A DNA stretch of 64,000 nucleotides from the NCBI RefSeq assembly GCF_000744095.1, contig NZ_JQLI01000001.1, forward strand, positions 496,001 to 560,000, in the 5' to 3' direction. The notes under the pieces are model-generated. The model saw only the letters and a program-made list of their open reading frames with translations. It was not told the origin of the DNA and did not search any database. The DNA comes from Cupriavidus necator A5-1 (GTDB lineage Bacteria; Pseudomonadota; Gammaproteobacteria; Burkholderiales; Burkholderiaceae). Both the position numbers and the translations under genes were made by a program. Shown here piece after piece: positions 46,328-54,213 of the stretch. Positions within the stretch are counted from its first letter, which is position 1. Each line of letters starts with the position of its first letter.

Positions 46328-47227
46328 TTAATTGAGGAAAGTGCCGTCTTCGATCAACTTGGATACGACGGTCCAGTCGTGCGCGCCATAGCCAGAGTCA
46401 CTTAGCTGCCTATACAGTTGGACGGCCCTGGCACCAAAAGGCGTTGCGGCGCCAACCTCATTGGCGGCAGACGCGACAAGGGAGAGGTCCTTGAGCATCA
46501 GATCCGCCGCAAATCCAGGCACATAGTCGCGACTTGCGGGCGATGAGGGTACCGGGCCCGGCACCGGACAGTTGTTCGTGAGTGTCCAGCATTGGCCGGT
46601 GGACTGAGTGATGATGTCGTACATCGTCTGATAGTCCATGCCGAGCTTACGGCCCAGGATGAAGGCTTCCGAGACCACTGCGCTGCTGACACATGCGATC
46701 AGGTTGTTGCACAGCTTGGCAATCTGGCCATTGCCGATGGCCCCGGCATAAAAGATCCTGGCGCCCAACTGGCGCAAGACTGGCTCAGCCTGATCGAACG
46801 CCTGCCGGTCGCCGCCGACCATGAATGTCAGCCGGGCATCCCGCGCGCCTGCCTGGCCGCCGGCCACAGGCGCGTCCAGCATCGCAAAGCCAGCTTGCGC
46901 CGCTTCGGCGGCGACGGTACGTACCGCAGAAGGTCCTATCGTTGAGCTCTCGATCAGCAAGGTTCCCGGCGTCGCGACCTTCAGGACACCGTCTGCTGCG
47001 CAGTACAAGCTTTTCACGTCATCGGCGTTTCTCACGATGGAAATGACTATCGACGCACCATCGACCGCTGATGCGATGGAGCGATGTGATTGCCCCCCAT
47101 GTTCAGCGAAGCCGGCCATTGCGGCTTCCGAGATATCGAATCCCCGAACGTCGTGGCCTGCACGTACAAGGTTTAGAGCCATTGGCATGCCCATGTTGCC
47201 GAGACCAATGAATGCGATTCTTCTCAT
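46328..47227 (-). CDS. 3-hydroxyisobutyrate dehydrogenase-like oxidoreductase
   Basis: The 299-residue beta-hydroxyacid dehydrogenase has the N-terminal Rossmann motif FIGLGNMGMPMALNLVRAG, the substrate-binding DAPVAGGQAGA near residue 122 and the catalytic lysine in GNGQIAKLCNNLI. The family (MmsB, tartronate semialdehyde reductase, GarR) converts beta-hydroxy acids and semialdehydes. Sitting between an AMACR-like protein and an aldehyde dehydrogenase, it fits handling of a methyl-branched C4-type fragment, which is inference. Confidence 0.9.
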   Translation of the reverse strand: MRRIAFIGLGNMGMPMALNLVRAGHDVRGFDISEAAMAGFAEHGGQSHRSIASAVDGASIVISIVRNADDVKSLYCAADGVLKVATPGTLLIESSTIGPSAVRTVAAEAAQAGFAMLDAPVAGGQAGARDARLTFMVGGDRQAFDQAEPVLRQLGARIFYAGAIGNGQIAKLCNNLIACVSSAVVSEAFILGRKLGMDYQTMYDIITQSTGQCWTLTNNCPVPGPVPSSPASRDYVPGFAADLMLKDLSLVASAANEVGAATPFGARAVQLYRQLSDSGYGAHDWTVVSKLIEDGTFLN

Positions 47228-47232
47228 CTTGC

Positions 47233-48375
47233 TTACCCCTTATTTGTCAGTTGCCCATCCGATTCCGCATGGAGCGGTGCGAGACTCGCGATGACCACAT
47301 CGCGATCGTCCTGTTGAGGGCGAAGCATCCTGGGAGCATCGTTTACTGTGCGCGAGTAGCGCGGTGCCGGGCTAGGTTGAATGACGCCGTCGATGGTCGC
47401 GAATACCCCGCGCGCGCGCGCGTGCGGGTGATTGGGTGCCTCGCTCATCGACAGTACCGGCGTGACGCAGGCATCGCTGTCGTCGAATATGCGGCACCAT
47501 TCGTCACGGCTGCGGCTCTTGAAGATCTTGGCAAGCTTGGCCTTGAGACCTGGCCAAGCTTTCGGGTCCCGCTGGCGGTCGAAGTCCGGGTCATCAACCA
47601 GACCCAGTCTCTCTCGCAAGAGCGCATAGAACTCGGGCTCAACCGCGCCGATCGCGACGTGCTTACCATCGCTGGTCTCATATGTCTCGTAGAAATGCGC
47701 GCCGGTGTCGAGGAGATTGACGCCGCGTTCGTCGCGCCACACGCCGGCGGAACGAAGCGACCACATCATGCCCATCAGCAAAGCGGTGCCATCGACCATC
47801 GCGCAGTCCACCACCTGGCCTTCACCCGAGGTTCGTGCATGCAGGATGGCGCTGACCATGCCGAACGCAAGCAGCATGCCGCCGCCGCCGAAGTCGGCGA
47901 CCAGGTTAGCGGGTGGCGTTGGCTTGCCACCCTCGCGCCCGAAGGCGTGTAATGCCCCGGCGAGCGCGATGTAGTTGATGTCGTGCCCGGCTCGTTGCGC
48001 GAGTGGTCCCTCCTGGCCCCACCCCGTCATTCGCCCGTACACAAGCCGCGGGTTGTCTGCCAATAAGACCTCGGGCCCAAGCCCGAGTTTCTCCATGACG
48101 CCTGGGCGGTAGCCCTCAACAATGCCGTCTGCGCTGCGTGCGAGCGCTCGGGCCTCGCGCACGCCGTCGGGCGTCTTGAGATCAAGGTGCACGACACGGC
48201 GCGAGCGTGCCAGAACGTCCTTGCTCGCATCCATGATGCCTTGTCGCCAGGCCGGTACATGTCGCGCCACACGGATCACGTCCGCGCCGTTATCGGCCAG
48301 CATCATGCAGGCGAACGGTGCAGGGCCGATCGCTCCGAACTCGATGATCCGGACGTCTTTCAATGGTCCGCTCAT
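47233..48375 (-). CDS. CaiB/BaiF protein, alpha-methylacyl-CoA racemase-like
   Basis: The 380-residue protein carries the racemase-type signature GPLAQRAGHDINYIALAGAL with H131 and D132 in the active-site AGHD, rather than the RPxYD motif of the CoA-transferases beside it. It would epimerise 2-methyl-branched acyl-CoAs, letting both stereoisomers enter beta-oxidation. The start overlaps the stop of the upstream CaiB gene (ATGA), so the two are co-translated. The residue 1-20 start MSGPLKDVRIIEFGAIGPAP is typical. Confidence 0.85.
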   Translation of the reverse strand: MSGPLKDVRIIEFGAIGPAPFACMMLADNGADVIRVARHVPAWRQGIMDASKDVLARSRRVVHLDLKTPDGVREARALARSADGIVEGYRPGVMEKLGLGPEVLLADNPRLVYGRMTGWGQEGPLAQRAGHDINYIALAGALHAFGREGGKPTPPANLVADFGGGGMLLAFGMVSAILHARTSGEGQVVDCAMVDGTALLMGMMWSLRSAGVWRDERGVNLLDTGAHFYETYETSDGKHVAIGAVEPEFYALLRERLGLVDDPDFDRQRDPKAWPGLKAKLAKIFKSRSRDEWCRIFDDSDACVTPVLSMSEAPNHPHARARGVFATIDGVIQPSPAPRYSRTVNDAPRMLRPQQDDRDVVIASLAPLHAESDGQLTNKG

Positions 48376-49625
48376 GTTCGCGCTCCCGCGGCGGACTTGC
48401 CTGCGGCATCTGCTTCGTCCATGCGACCGGCGACCACATGACCTGCAAAGGCCTTGTCGATCTGCGTCTTCGTCTTACCCAGGCTCGTGAGGAGTTCGCT
48501 GGTGTCCTCTCCGAGCAGGGGTGGCCGACCGCGGCTGGCCGCGGGTGTCAGTTCAAAGCGGATGGGCGATCGCAACTGCCGCACCTTTCCGAGCAGTGGA
48601 TCGTCATCGTCGGAGTACGTGCCATTGTGCAGGACCTGCGGGTCAGCGAAGAACCCGGGAAGGTCGTTGACGCGTCCAAGCGGCACGCTGTACTTCTCGG
48701 CAAGCGTCTCGATGGTGGCCGTGTCGATCCTTTGCGCACTGCACCGGATTTCATCCCACATCGCCTCGCAGTGATCGCGACGCTCCTTCACGCCAGCGAA
48801 ACGGGGATCATCGATAAGATCCAAGCGGCCAAACATTCGACATAGATTCCTGAACTGCTCGTCGGTAAAGATATGGCCCATGACATGGCCGTCCAACGTC
48901 CTGATCGGAAAGTAGGTGTTGGGTAGGGCATGCGCACCGATACCTGGCGTTTGAAAGTAGTGGTTCACCATGAGATCCGGCAGCATAAATGCGGCGTAGG
49001 AATCCAGCAGCGATACGCAGACCCGCTGGCCCTTCCCACCGGTCCGTTCGCGGTGGACGAGTGCGGCAAGGATTGCCTGGGCGGCGGTGGCAGCGGTAAT
49101 CTTGTCGACGACCGAATTGCGGACAGGCTCGGGCTTGTCCGGGCTTCCGATGCTCGGCATGGTCCCACTCAACGCCTGAACGACGTGATCGTACGCGGGC
49201 CGTGCGGCGTACGGTCCATCTACGCCGAAGCCGTTGATCGACGCGTAGATGAGCTTTGCATTGGTCTGGCAAAGGCCATCATGCCCGAGCCCAAGTTGCT
49301 CCATGACGCCTGGGCGGAAGTTTTCAATCAACACATCGGCCGTCAACGCCAGCTCGCGCGCCAGCGCTTGTCCCGAAGGGGACTTGAGATCGATGCACAT
49401 GCTCCGCTTGCTGCCGTTGAACAGAGCGAATCCGGCCGATACTCCCTGGTGCTGGGGGTGGCCCTTGCGCATGGGATCACCACTGATGGGCTCTATCTTG
49501 ATTACCTCGGCCCCAAGGTCGGCCAGCATCTGGCCGGCGAACGGCCCCGCAACCATCGTTGCGAATTCCAACACGCGCAATCCTGCGCACGGACCGGACG
49601 CTTTGTCCCCGTTGTCGGTAGTCAT
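48372..49625 (-). CDS. CaiB/BaiF family CoA-transferase
   Basis: A 417-residue family III CoA-transferase: LRVLEFATMVAGPFAGQMLADLGAEVIKIEP at the N-terminus, ENFRPGVMEQLGLG, INGFGVDGPYAARPAYD with catalytic-type D146, then GKGQRVCVSLLDSYAAFML. It would move CoA between acids, activating a pathway carboxylate without ATP. It overlaps the AMACR-like gene (ATGA) and follows the patatin-like gene by 66 bases. Confidence 0.9.
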   Translation of the reverse strand: MTTDNGDKASGPCAGLRVLEFATMVAGPFAGQMLADLGAEVIKIEPISGDPMRKGHPQHQGVSAGFALFNGSKRSMCIDLKSPSGQALARELALTADVLIENFRPGVMEQLGLGHDGLCQTNAKLIYASINGFGVDGPYAARPAYDHVVQALSGTMPSIGSPDKPEPVRNSVVDKITAATAAQAILAALVHRERTGGKGQRVCVSLLDSYAAFMLPDLMVNHYFQTPGIGAHALPNTYFPIRTLDGHVMGHIFTDEQFRNLCRMFGRLDLIDDPRFAGVKERRDHCEAMWDEIRCSAQRIDTATIETLAEKYSVPLGRVNDLPGFFADPQVLHNGTYSDDDDPLLGKVRQLRSPIRFELTPAASRGRPPLLGEDTSELLTSLGKTKTQIDKAFAGHVVAGRMDEADAAGKSAAGART

Positions 49626-49691
49626 ATTGTTCCCCGAAGTTACTGTACAGCTCGGCGGCGTGTGTGCGACTTTGCCGCTGGGCTCCCCACG

Positions 49692-50528
49692 TCAGCACAC
49701 CCGCCATGCGTCTGGCATCTCGCGGACGAATCGTTCACCCTGTTGTCTTCCTGCCTCGGCTGCCACACGGCGCCGGCTCGGATCGAAGTTGTTCTGCCCG
49801 ATCGCGGCTTCACTGAGCGAGTCGGGAACAATGAGCACGGCATCGTCTCGCTTGCCACATCCGTCGATCTCGGACTGCACGGTGAGGCCGGTCAGATTGC
49901 CAGGTCGAGGCGAGATGACGATGCACCGGTCGAATCTCCGTGCCAGCTGGGCATTGGTTACCGATACGCTGCCCCCGTCCACCCAGCGTTTTCCTCCGGC
50001 GACAATCACTGGCCAGATTCCCGGTGCCGCACCGCTGGCAGCGGCTGCGTGCACGAGGTCGATGCCCGAATCGCTGGTAAGCAGGTGCAACTCGCCACTG
50101 TCCACGTCGATGGCGGTGAGCGTGAGTCGGTCGGACGGCCAATCATCGCGGTCGAGCCGGTCTCGAACGACAGCCAGGCGCAGCCGTATGTCAATAGGAG
50201 ATGCCGCCAGGGCAAACTCGCCGATGCACCGTCCCGCGAGATGCTCGTTTCCGGAGCATCGCCTCAGAATCGTGGTCAGGGTCTCGATGACGTCTAACGA
50301 TGAGGCTACCGGCACCTCTTGTACGCCCGCGGAAACCTGCCGTTCGTATGCCCATGAAATACCCCTCTGGTCAAGGAGTGCGGAGCCGGCAAAGGCGCCG
50401 GCCGATGTCCCTATCACTTCGCTTACGCCGAGCAGGTCAATGCCACCAGACGCAAGTCCGTGGAGCACCCCAATCTCCCAGGCGAGCCCGAGGACGCCAC
50501 CGCCCCCAAGAATCAATCCGCGGTTCAT
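49692..50528 (-). CDS. Patatin-like phospholipase/esterase
   Basis: The 278-residue protein has the patatin oxyanion motif GLILGGGGVLGLAWEIGVLHGL, nucleophile S42 in the GTSAG elbow and D184 in WVDGGS, completing the Ser-Asp dyad; the family hydrolyses lipid and other acyl esters. It is the second gene of the BVMO operon, so an attractive role is hydrolysis of the ester or lactone made by that monooxygenase. Many genomes place patatin-like proteins beside lipid genes, so this is context-based inference. Confidence 0.88.
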   Translation of the reverse strand: MNRGLILGGGGVLGLAWEIGVLHGLASGGIDLLGVSEVIGTSAGAFAGSALLDQRGISWAYERQVSAGVQEVPVASSLDVIETLTTILRRCSGNEHLAGRCIGEFALAASPIDIRLRLAVVRDRLDRDDWPSDRLTLTAIDVDSGELHLLTSDSGIDLVHAAAASGAAPGIWPVIVAGGKRWVDGGSVSVTNAQLARRFDRCIVISPRPGNLTGLTVQSEIDGCGKRDDAVLIVPDSLSEAAIGQNNFDPSRRRVAAEAGRQQGERFVREMPDAWRVC

Positions 50529-50624
50529 GCTCTAAATACCCGTTATCTTGACTTGTTCACAACCCCGCACCGGAAGACCGCCGGCAGGCGGGCTTCCGGA
50601 CTGCGGGGCGCCGATGGAACTGCC

Positions 50625-52694
50625 TCAGCGCAGAATGAAGGCTTCCTTGATGGGCTCGCGGGTCATGCGCCAGAACTCAACGTGCCGCCATGGCGTCGGA
50701 AGGAGGGGCCGCCCCTTCTGGTTGGTGTAATAGGTATGGGCACGCCGCTCCCAGGCCCAGATCGACCCGGCCATCTTCTCGTCGAGCCTGCGGTTGTGTT
50801 CATCAAACGCTTCCTGAGTCACCTCGAGCGAGCGGGCACCCTCCTCGACCAACATCTGCAGGCATTCCATCGCGTAGTGGTTGACGACCTCCGCCATGAA
50901 GTTGTGCCCACCGGCATGTCCGGCCCCTGTATGCGGGCCGGAGTTCACGAAGAGATTCGGGAATTTTGGTACCATCCCGCCCAGATACGAGGACGGACTG
51001 TTGTCACGCCAGACGTCGGACAGCCGTACGCCGTTGCGGCCCTCCACCTGGATCGGCGACAGCCAGTCGAGGGTCAGCCCGGTTGCGTAGATGATGACGT
51101 CCAATTCGATCAGCTTGCCGTCCACGGTAAGAATGCCGTCCGGAACCACCCGCGCGAGCTTGCTGGTTTCGAGGGCCACGTTCGGCTGCGACAACGCGTA
51201 GTAGAAGCCGCCAGGGGCAAAATCGTATGGGTCACGCACGCTACGCTTGCCCAGCGGCGCATAGTCCGGCGTCAGCTTTTGAGCCAGCTCGCTGCCCTCA
51301 CCAAAACACGAGTTGATGTAGTTGATGCAGAACTGCATCAGGCGGTCGTTGGCCGGTGAGATGGAGATGTGTGTCTTCGCCCATTCCGGATCCGCGCGAA
51401 CGATCGGATATCCGACCTTGTCGCTATAGGTCCAGTATGACTTCAGCCTGTCCCAGTGCAGGAAGTACGGCAGATGCTGGCGCGCCCACCGCTTGCTCTG
51501 CGGGATATCCCCGTCTCCCGCTTGGTTGGGAATGATCCACATCGGCTGGCGCATAAAGACGGTGAGGTGATCAACTTCCTGCGAGATCTTGCCGATCACC
51601 TGCACACCGGTAGCTCCCGTACCGATGATGCCGACCCGCTTGCCACGCAAATCGACGTCATGTTTCCAGCGGTTGGCGTGAATCGATACGCCTTTGAACG
51701 TCTCGCGACCTTGCAGGTCAGGATAGTTCGGGCGGTTGAGGTGGCCCAGGCATGACATGACCGCTGTGGCGCGCACCTTCGAGGCCTCGCGCCCCTTCTT
51801 GACCACCATCAACTCCCATTCCTCATCCTCTTCGATCCACTGGATCTTCAGCACTTCGCTCTCGAGCTCAATGAACTCGCTCATGTGGTGCTTCTCGACA
51901 ATGCCTTCGAGATAGCGCAGGTACTCCGAGCCCACCGGGTAGTAGTTGCTCCACGACGGATTGAGCTCGTATGACAATGAGTAGTACGTGGCTGGTGTAT
52001 CGACCGCGACACCTGGGTAGTCGTTCGCCGCCCATACGCCTCCGACCTTGTTGTTGCTATCGAAGATGCGGTAGCGGAATCCGCGGTCCTTCGCCTGGAT
52101 GGCGGCCGCGATGCCAGTCATGCCGGCACCAATGATGGCCAGTTCGATACGCTCGGTCGGGCGACCGCGCTGAGGCAGCACAGGCATGTTGCGCACGAAG
52201 CCAGCCTGTTCGAGAAGCATGTCGCCAAACTCGGCATCGATCGGCTCGCCGGTAACCATCGCTGCCATCTTGAGAAACAGATCGGGCTCCAAATCGTAGC
52301 CGGACAGGTATTCCGTCTGTTCGGAGGGAGGCTTGTCCAGCGCGGCGACTGCCAGCTCGATCATTTCCTGCCGGATTGCCCCGGGGATGGTGGCGACCTG
52401 AGCGAAGCCCTTTAGCGTTTCGACCACCTTCACGCCGGGCATGAGCTCGGCCTTGTCCGGCATCTTCAGTTCCGGCGCGTAGCGGCTGAGCAGCGATGGG
52501 TCACGCGTGATATGCACAAGTGACGCCAGCAGCAGTGCGGGGTCAACTTCTGCAAGGTATTTGCGAAGGTCAGATTCTGCAATACGACGTTGACGCGCAA
52601 TGCTTGTGAAGATGTCGCGGAGTTCGCTCCTGGGCGAAATCGGATTGGTCCGGGCAGTGGATGCAATGGCTGCGTTGGAAGTATCAATGTACAT
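50625..52694 (-). CDS. Baeyer-Villiger-type flavin monooxygenase with N-terminal extension
   Basis: The 689-residue protein has FAD-binding GAGMTG (189-194), NADPH-binding GTGATG (358-363), and between them the type I Baeyer-Villiger fingerprint FKGVSIHANRW at 333-343 (FxGxxxHxxxW with H339 and W343). Ordinary cyclohexanone-type enzymes are about 540 residues with the first Rossmann near the start; here about 180 helical residues precede it, as in 4-hydroxyacetophenone monooxygenase-like enzymes. It should insert oxygen next to a ketone, giving an ester or lactone. First gene of the leftward operon. Confidence 0.92.
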   Translation of the reverse strand: MYIDTSNAAIASTARTNPISPRSELRDIFTSIARQRRIAESDLRKYLAEVDPALLLASLVHITRDPSLLSRYAPELKMPDKAELMPGVKVVETLKGFAQVATIPGAIRQEMIELAVAALDKPPSEQTEYLSGYDLEPDLFLKMAAMVTGEPIDAEFGDMLLEQAGFVRNMPVLPQRGRPTERIELAIIGAGMTGIAAAIQAKDRGFRYRIFDSNNKVGGVWAANDYPGVAVDTPATYYSLSYELNPSWSNYYPVGSEYLRYLEGIVEKHHMSEFIELESEVLKIQWIEEDEEWELMVVKKGREASKVRATAVMSCLGHLNRPNYPDLQGRETFKGVSIHANRWKHDVDLRGKRVGIIGTGATGVQVIGKISQEVDHLTVFMRQPMWIIPNQAGDGDIPQSKRWARQHLPYFLHWDRLKSYWTYSDKVGYPIVRADPEWAKTHISISPANDRLMQFCINYINSCFGEGSELAQKLTPDYAPLGKRSVRDPYDFAPGGFYYALSQPNVALETSKLARVVPDGILTVDGKLIELDVIIYATGLTLDWLSPIQVEGRNGVRLSDVWRDNSPSSYLGGMVPKFPNLFVNSGPHTGAGHAGGHNFMAEVVNHYAMECLQMLVEEGARSLEVTQEAFDEHNRRLDEKMAGSIWAWERRAHTYYTNQKGRPLLPTPWRHVEFWRMTREPIKEAFILR

Positions 52695-53051
52695 AGTGGA
52701 TCAGCGTTTCGGTCAAGTGGTTGTTCGTGTGGCACGGCCGTCCAGACTGCGGGGACCATGCCGTCCCTGGTCACGTGTTGGAAGTGTAGGAACGGCGCAC
52801 TGCCGGGCCAACAGGAACCCGTGAAGATCAGAACTTCGCAAAACGCGATAGGCAACGCCCGCGAGCGCTTGGCCAGGCAAAGCGAACGCGCGCTGACGCA
52901 GTGCAGCAGCACATGGAGTGCCCGACGGAGCAGAAGAAAGGTGGGAATTGCTCGAATTGAGCAAGTGAGAACTTCGTGAAACGGTGCAATGCACTCGGAT
53001 GTGCGCCTCTAAACTTCAAGCGACTGAAGACCGGAAACAAGAGGCGACGAG
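52695..53051. promoter_or_regulatory. Divergent promoter region of the catabolic locus
   Basis: These 357 bases separate the leftward BVMO operon from the rightward alcohol dehydrogenase operon and must hold both promoters. A perfect palindrome lies at 52948-52964 and is listed separately. I saw no gene. A GAGGCGACGAG ribosome-site-like stretch precedes the rightward start. Confidence 0.7.
52948..52964. promoter_or_regulatory. Palindrome TTGCTC-N5-GAGCAA
   Basis: A perfect 6-base-arm inverted repeat with a 5-base spacer, centred 96 bases upstream of the alcohol dehydrogenase start. Dyads of this size are usual for LysR-type regulators, and a LysR gene lies in the rightward operon. A second dyad GTTGAG-N5-CTCAAC lies before the ligase gene (62035-62051). 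Confidence 0.5.
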
Positions 53052-54158
53052 ATGGGAACAAAGGTGCATGCTGCCGTGATGGTGCAGGCCCGCGAACTCC
53101 AGGTGGAGTTGCTGGACCTGGATGAACCGCACGATAACGAAGTGATGGTGGAGATTGCCGCGACAGGCGTGTGCCATTCGGACCTGTCCGTGTATCGGGC
53201 AGTGCTCCCGACACCGTTGCCGGTGATCCTGGGACACGAAAGCGCAGGCGTTGTCGTAGGCATGGGATCTCATGTGTCGGGCTTGTCGATCGGCGATCGC
53301 GTGGTGCTCAGCCTGCTCGCTCAGTGTGGCAACTGTTTCTACTGCAACCATGGCCAGCCGGTGCTGTGCGAGTCGGGCCAGCCATCGATGCTTCACGGCA
53401 CCATGTCAGATGGCACCACGCGTTTTGCCTGGAATGGCACACCGGTGTTCCAGATGGCCGGCCTGGGAACGCTTGCGCAGCGGGTTGTTGTACCCGCTTC
53501 ATCGGTCGTTCCGATCCCGAACTCGCTGCCGCTGGAGCAGGCGGCATTGCTCGGCTGCGGGGTCATGACGGGCTGGGGCGCAGCAGTAAACACGGCAAAG
53601 GTCGAAGTCGGCGAAGCGGTGGCCGTTCTTGGTTGCGGTGGTGTCGGCTTGCATGCGGTCCAGGGCGCGCGCGTCAGCGGGGCCAGCATGATCATAGCGA
53701 TCGATCCCCGTCCCGATCGCCTGGAGCTGGCGCGGTCACTGGGTGCGAGCCATCAGCTCCAGCCTGCGCCCGGCCTGGTGGAAAAGGTGCGCGCGCTCAC
53801 CGGCGGGCGAGGCGTCGAGGTCGCGTTGGAAGTCGCCGGGCGCCAGCAATCCATCGACGACGCCATACGGATGACAAGGCGTGGCGGTCGCGCCGTCATC
53901 GTCAGTGCTCCGGGCAAGGACGTGGTGGTGAATATATCCGCCTTTGGCGGACTAGTTCTTACCGAGAAGACCGTCCGTGGCTCGCTTTATGGCTCAGCGC
54001 ACGTGCGCCGCGACATTGCGCGGCTGGTTGAATTGTACGACGCCGGCAAGCTGCAACTAGCCAACCTCGCGTCAGTCATCTATTCGCTCGACCAGGTTAA
54101 CGAGGCCATGGCCCATTGCGCCATGGAGGAGGGCGGTCGGGCGATCGTGAAGCCATGA
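53052..54158 (+). CDS. Zinc-dependent medium-chain alcohol dehydrogenase
   Basis: The 368-residue enzyme has catalytic zinc ligands C41 (TGVCHSD) and H62/E63 (LGHESAG). The structural zinc lobe is C92, C95, C98 and C106 (CGNCFYC...C), and the NAD(P) motif VAVLGCGGVGLHAVQGA follows. It resembles class III-like or mycothiol/aryl-alcohol-type zinc dehydrogenases. In a P450/Baeyer-Villiger context it should oxidise the hydroxyl introduced by the P450 to the ketone used by the monooxygenase, like 5-exo-hydroxycamphor dehydrogenase. Confidence 0.92.
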   Translation: MGTKVHAAVMVQARELQVELLDLDEPHDNEVMVEIAATGVCHSDLSVYRAVLPTPLPVILGHESAGVVVGMGSHVSGLSIGDRVVLSLLAQCGNCFYCNHGQPVLCESGQPSMLHGTMSDGTTRFAWNGTPVFQMAGLGTLAQRVVVPASSVVPIPNSLPLEQAALLGCGVMTGWGAAVNTAKVEVGEAVAVLGCGGVGLHAVQGARVSGASMIIAIDPRPDRLELARSLGASHQLQPAPGLVEKVRALTGGRGVEVALEVAGRQQSIDDAIRMTRRGGRAVIVSAPGKDVVVNISAFGGLVLTEKTVRGSLYGSAHVRRDIARLVELYDAGKLQLANLASVIYSLDQVNEAMAHCAMEEGGRAIVKP

Positions 54159-54213
54159 GTTCGCACGCGATGACAGATCACCGCGCACGCGATGCCAACG
54201 AACAGGAACACCA

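Noticed and set aside
47401..47430. GC-rich dinucleotide run (cgcgcgcgcgcg) as a repeat or CRISPR-like element
   Set aside because: It is a short run inside the AMACR-like coding sequence, explained by Arg/Ala codons. No CRISPR array was found anywhere.
52600..52990. Small open frames between the BVMO and the alcohol dehydrogenase
   Set aside because: They overlap the BVMO N-terminus or the divergent promoter and show no protein-like features.
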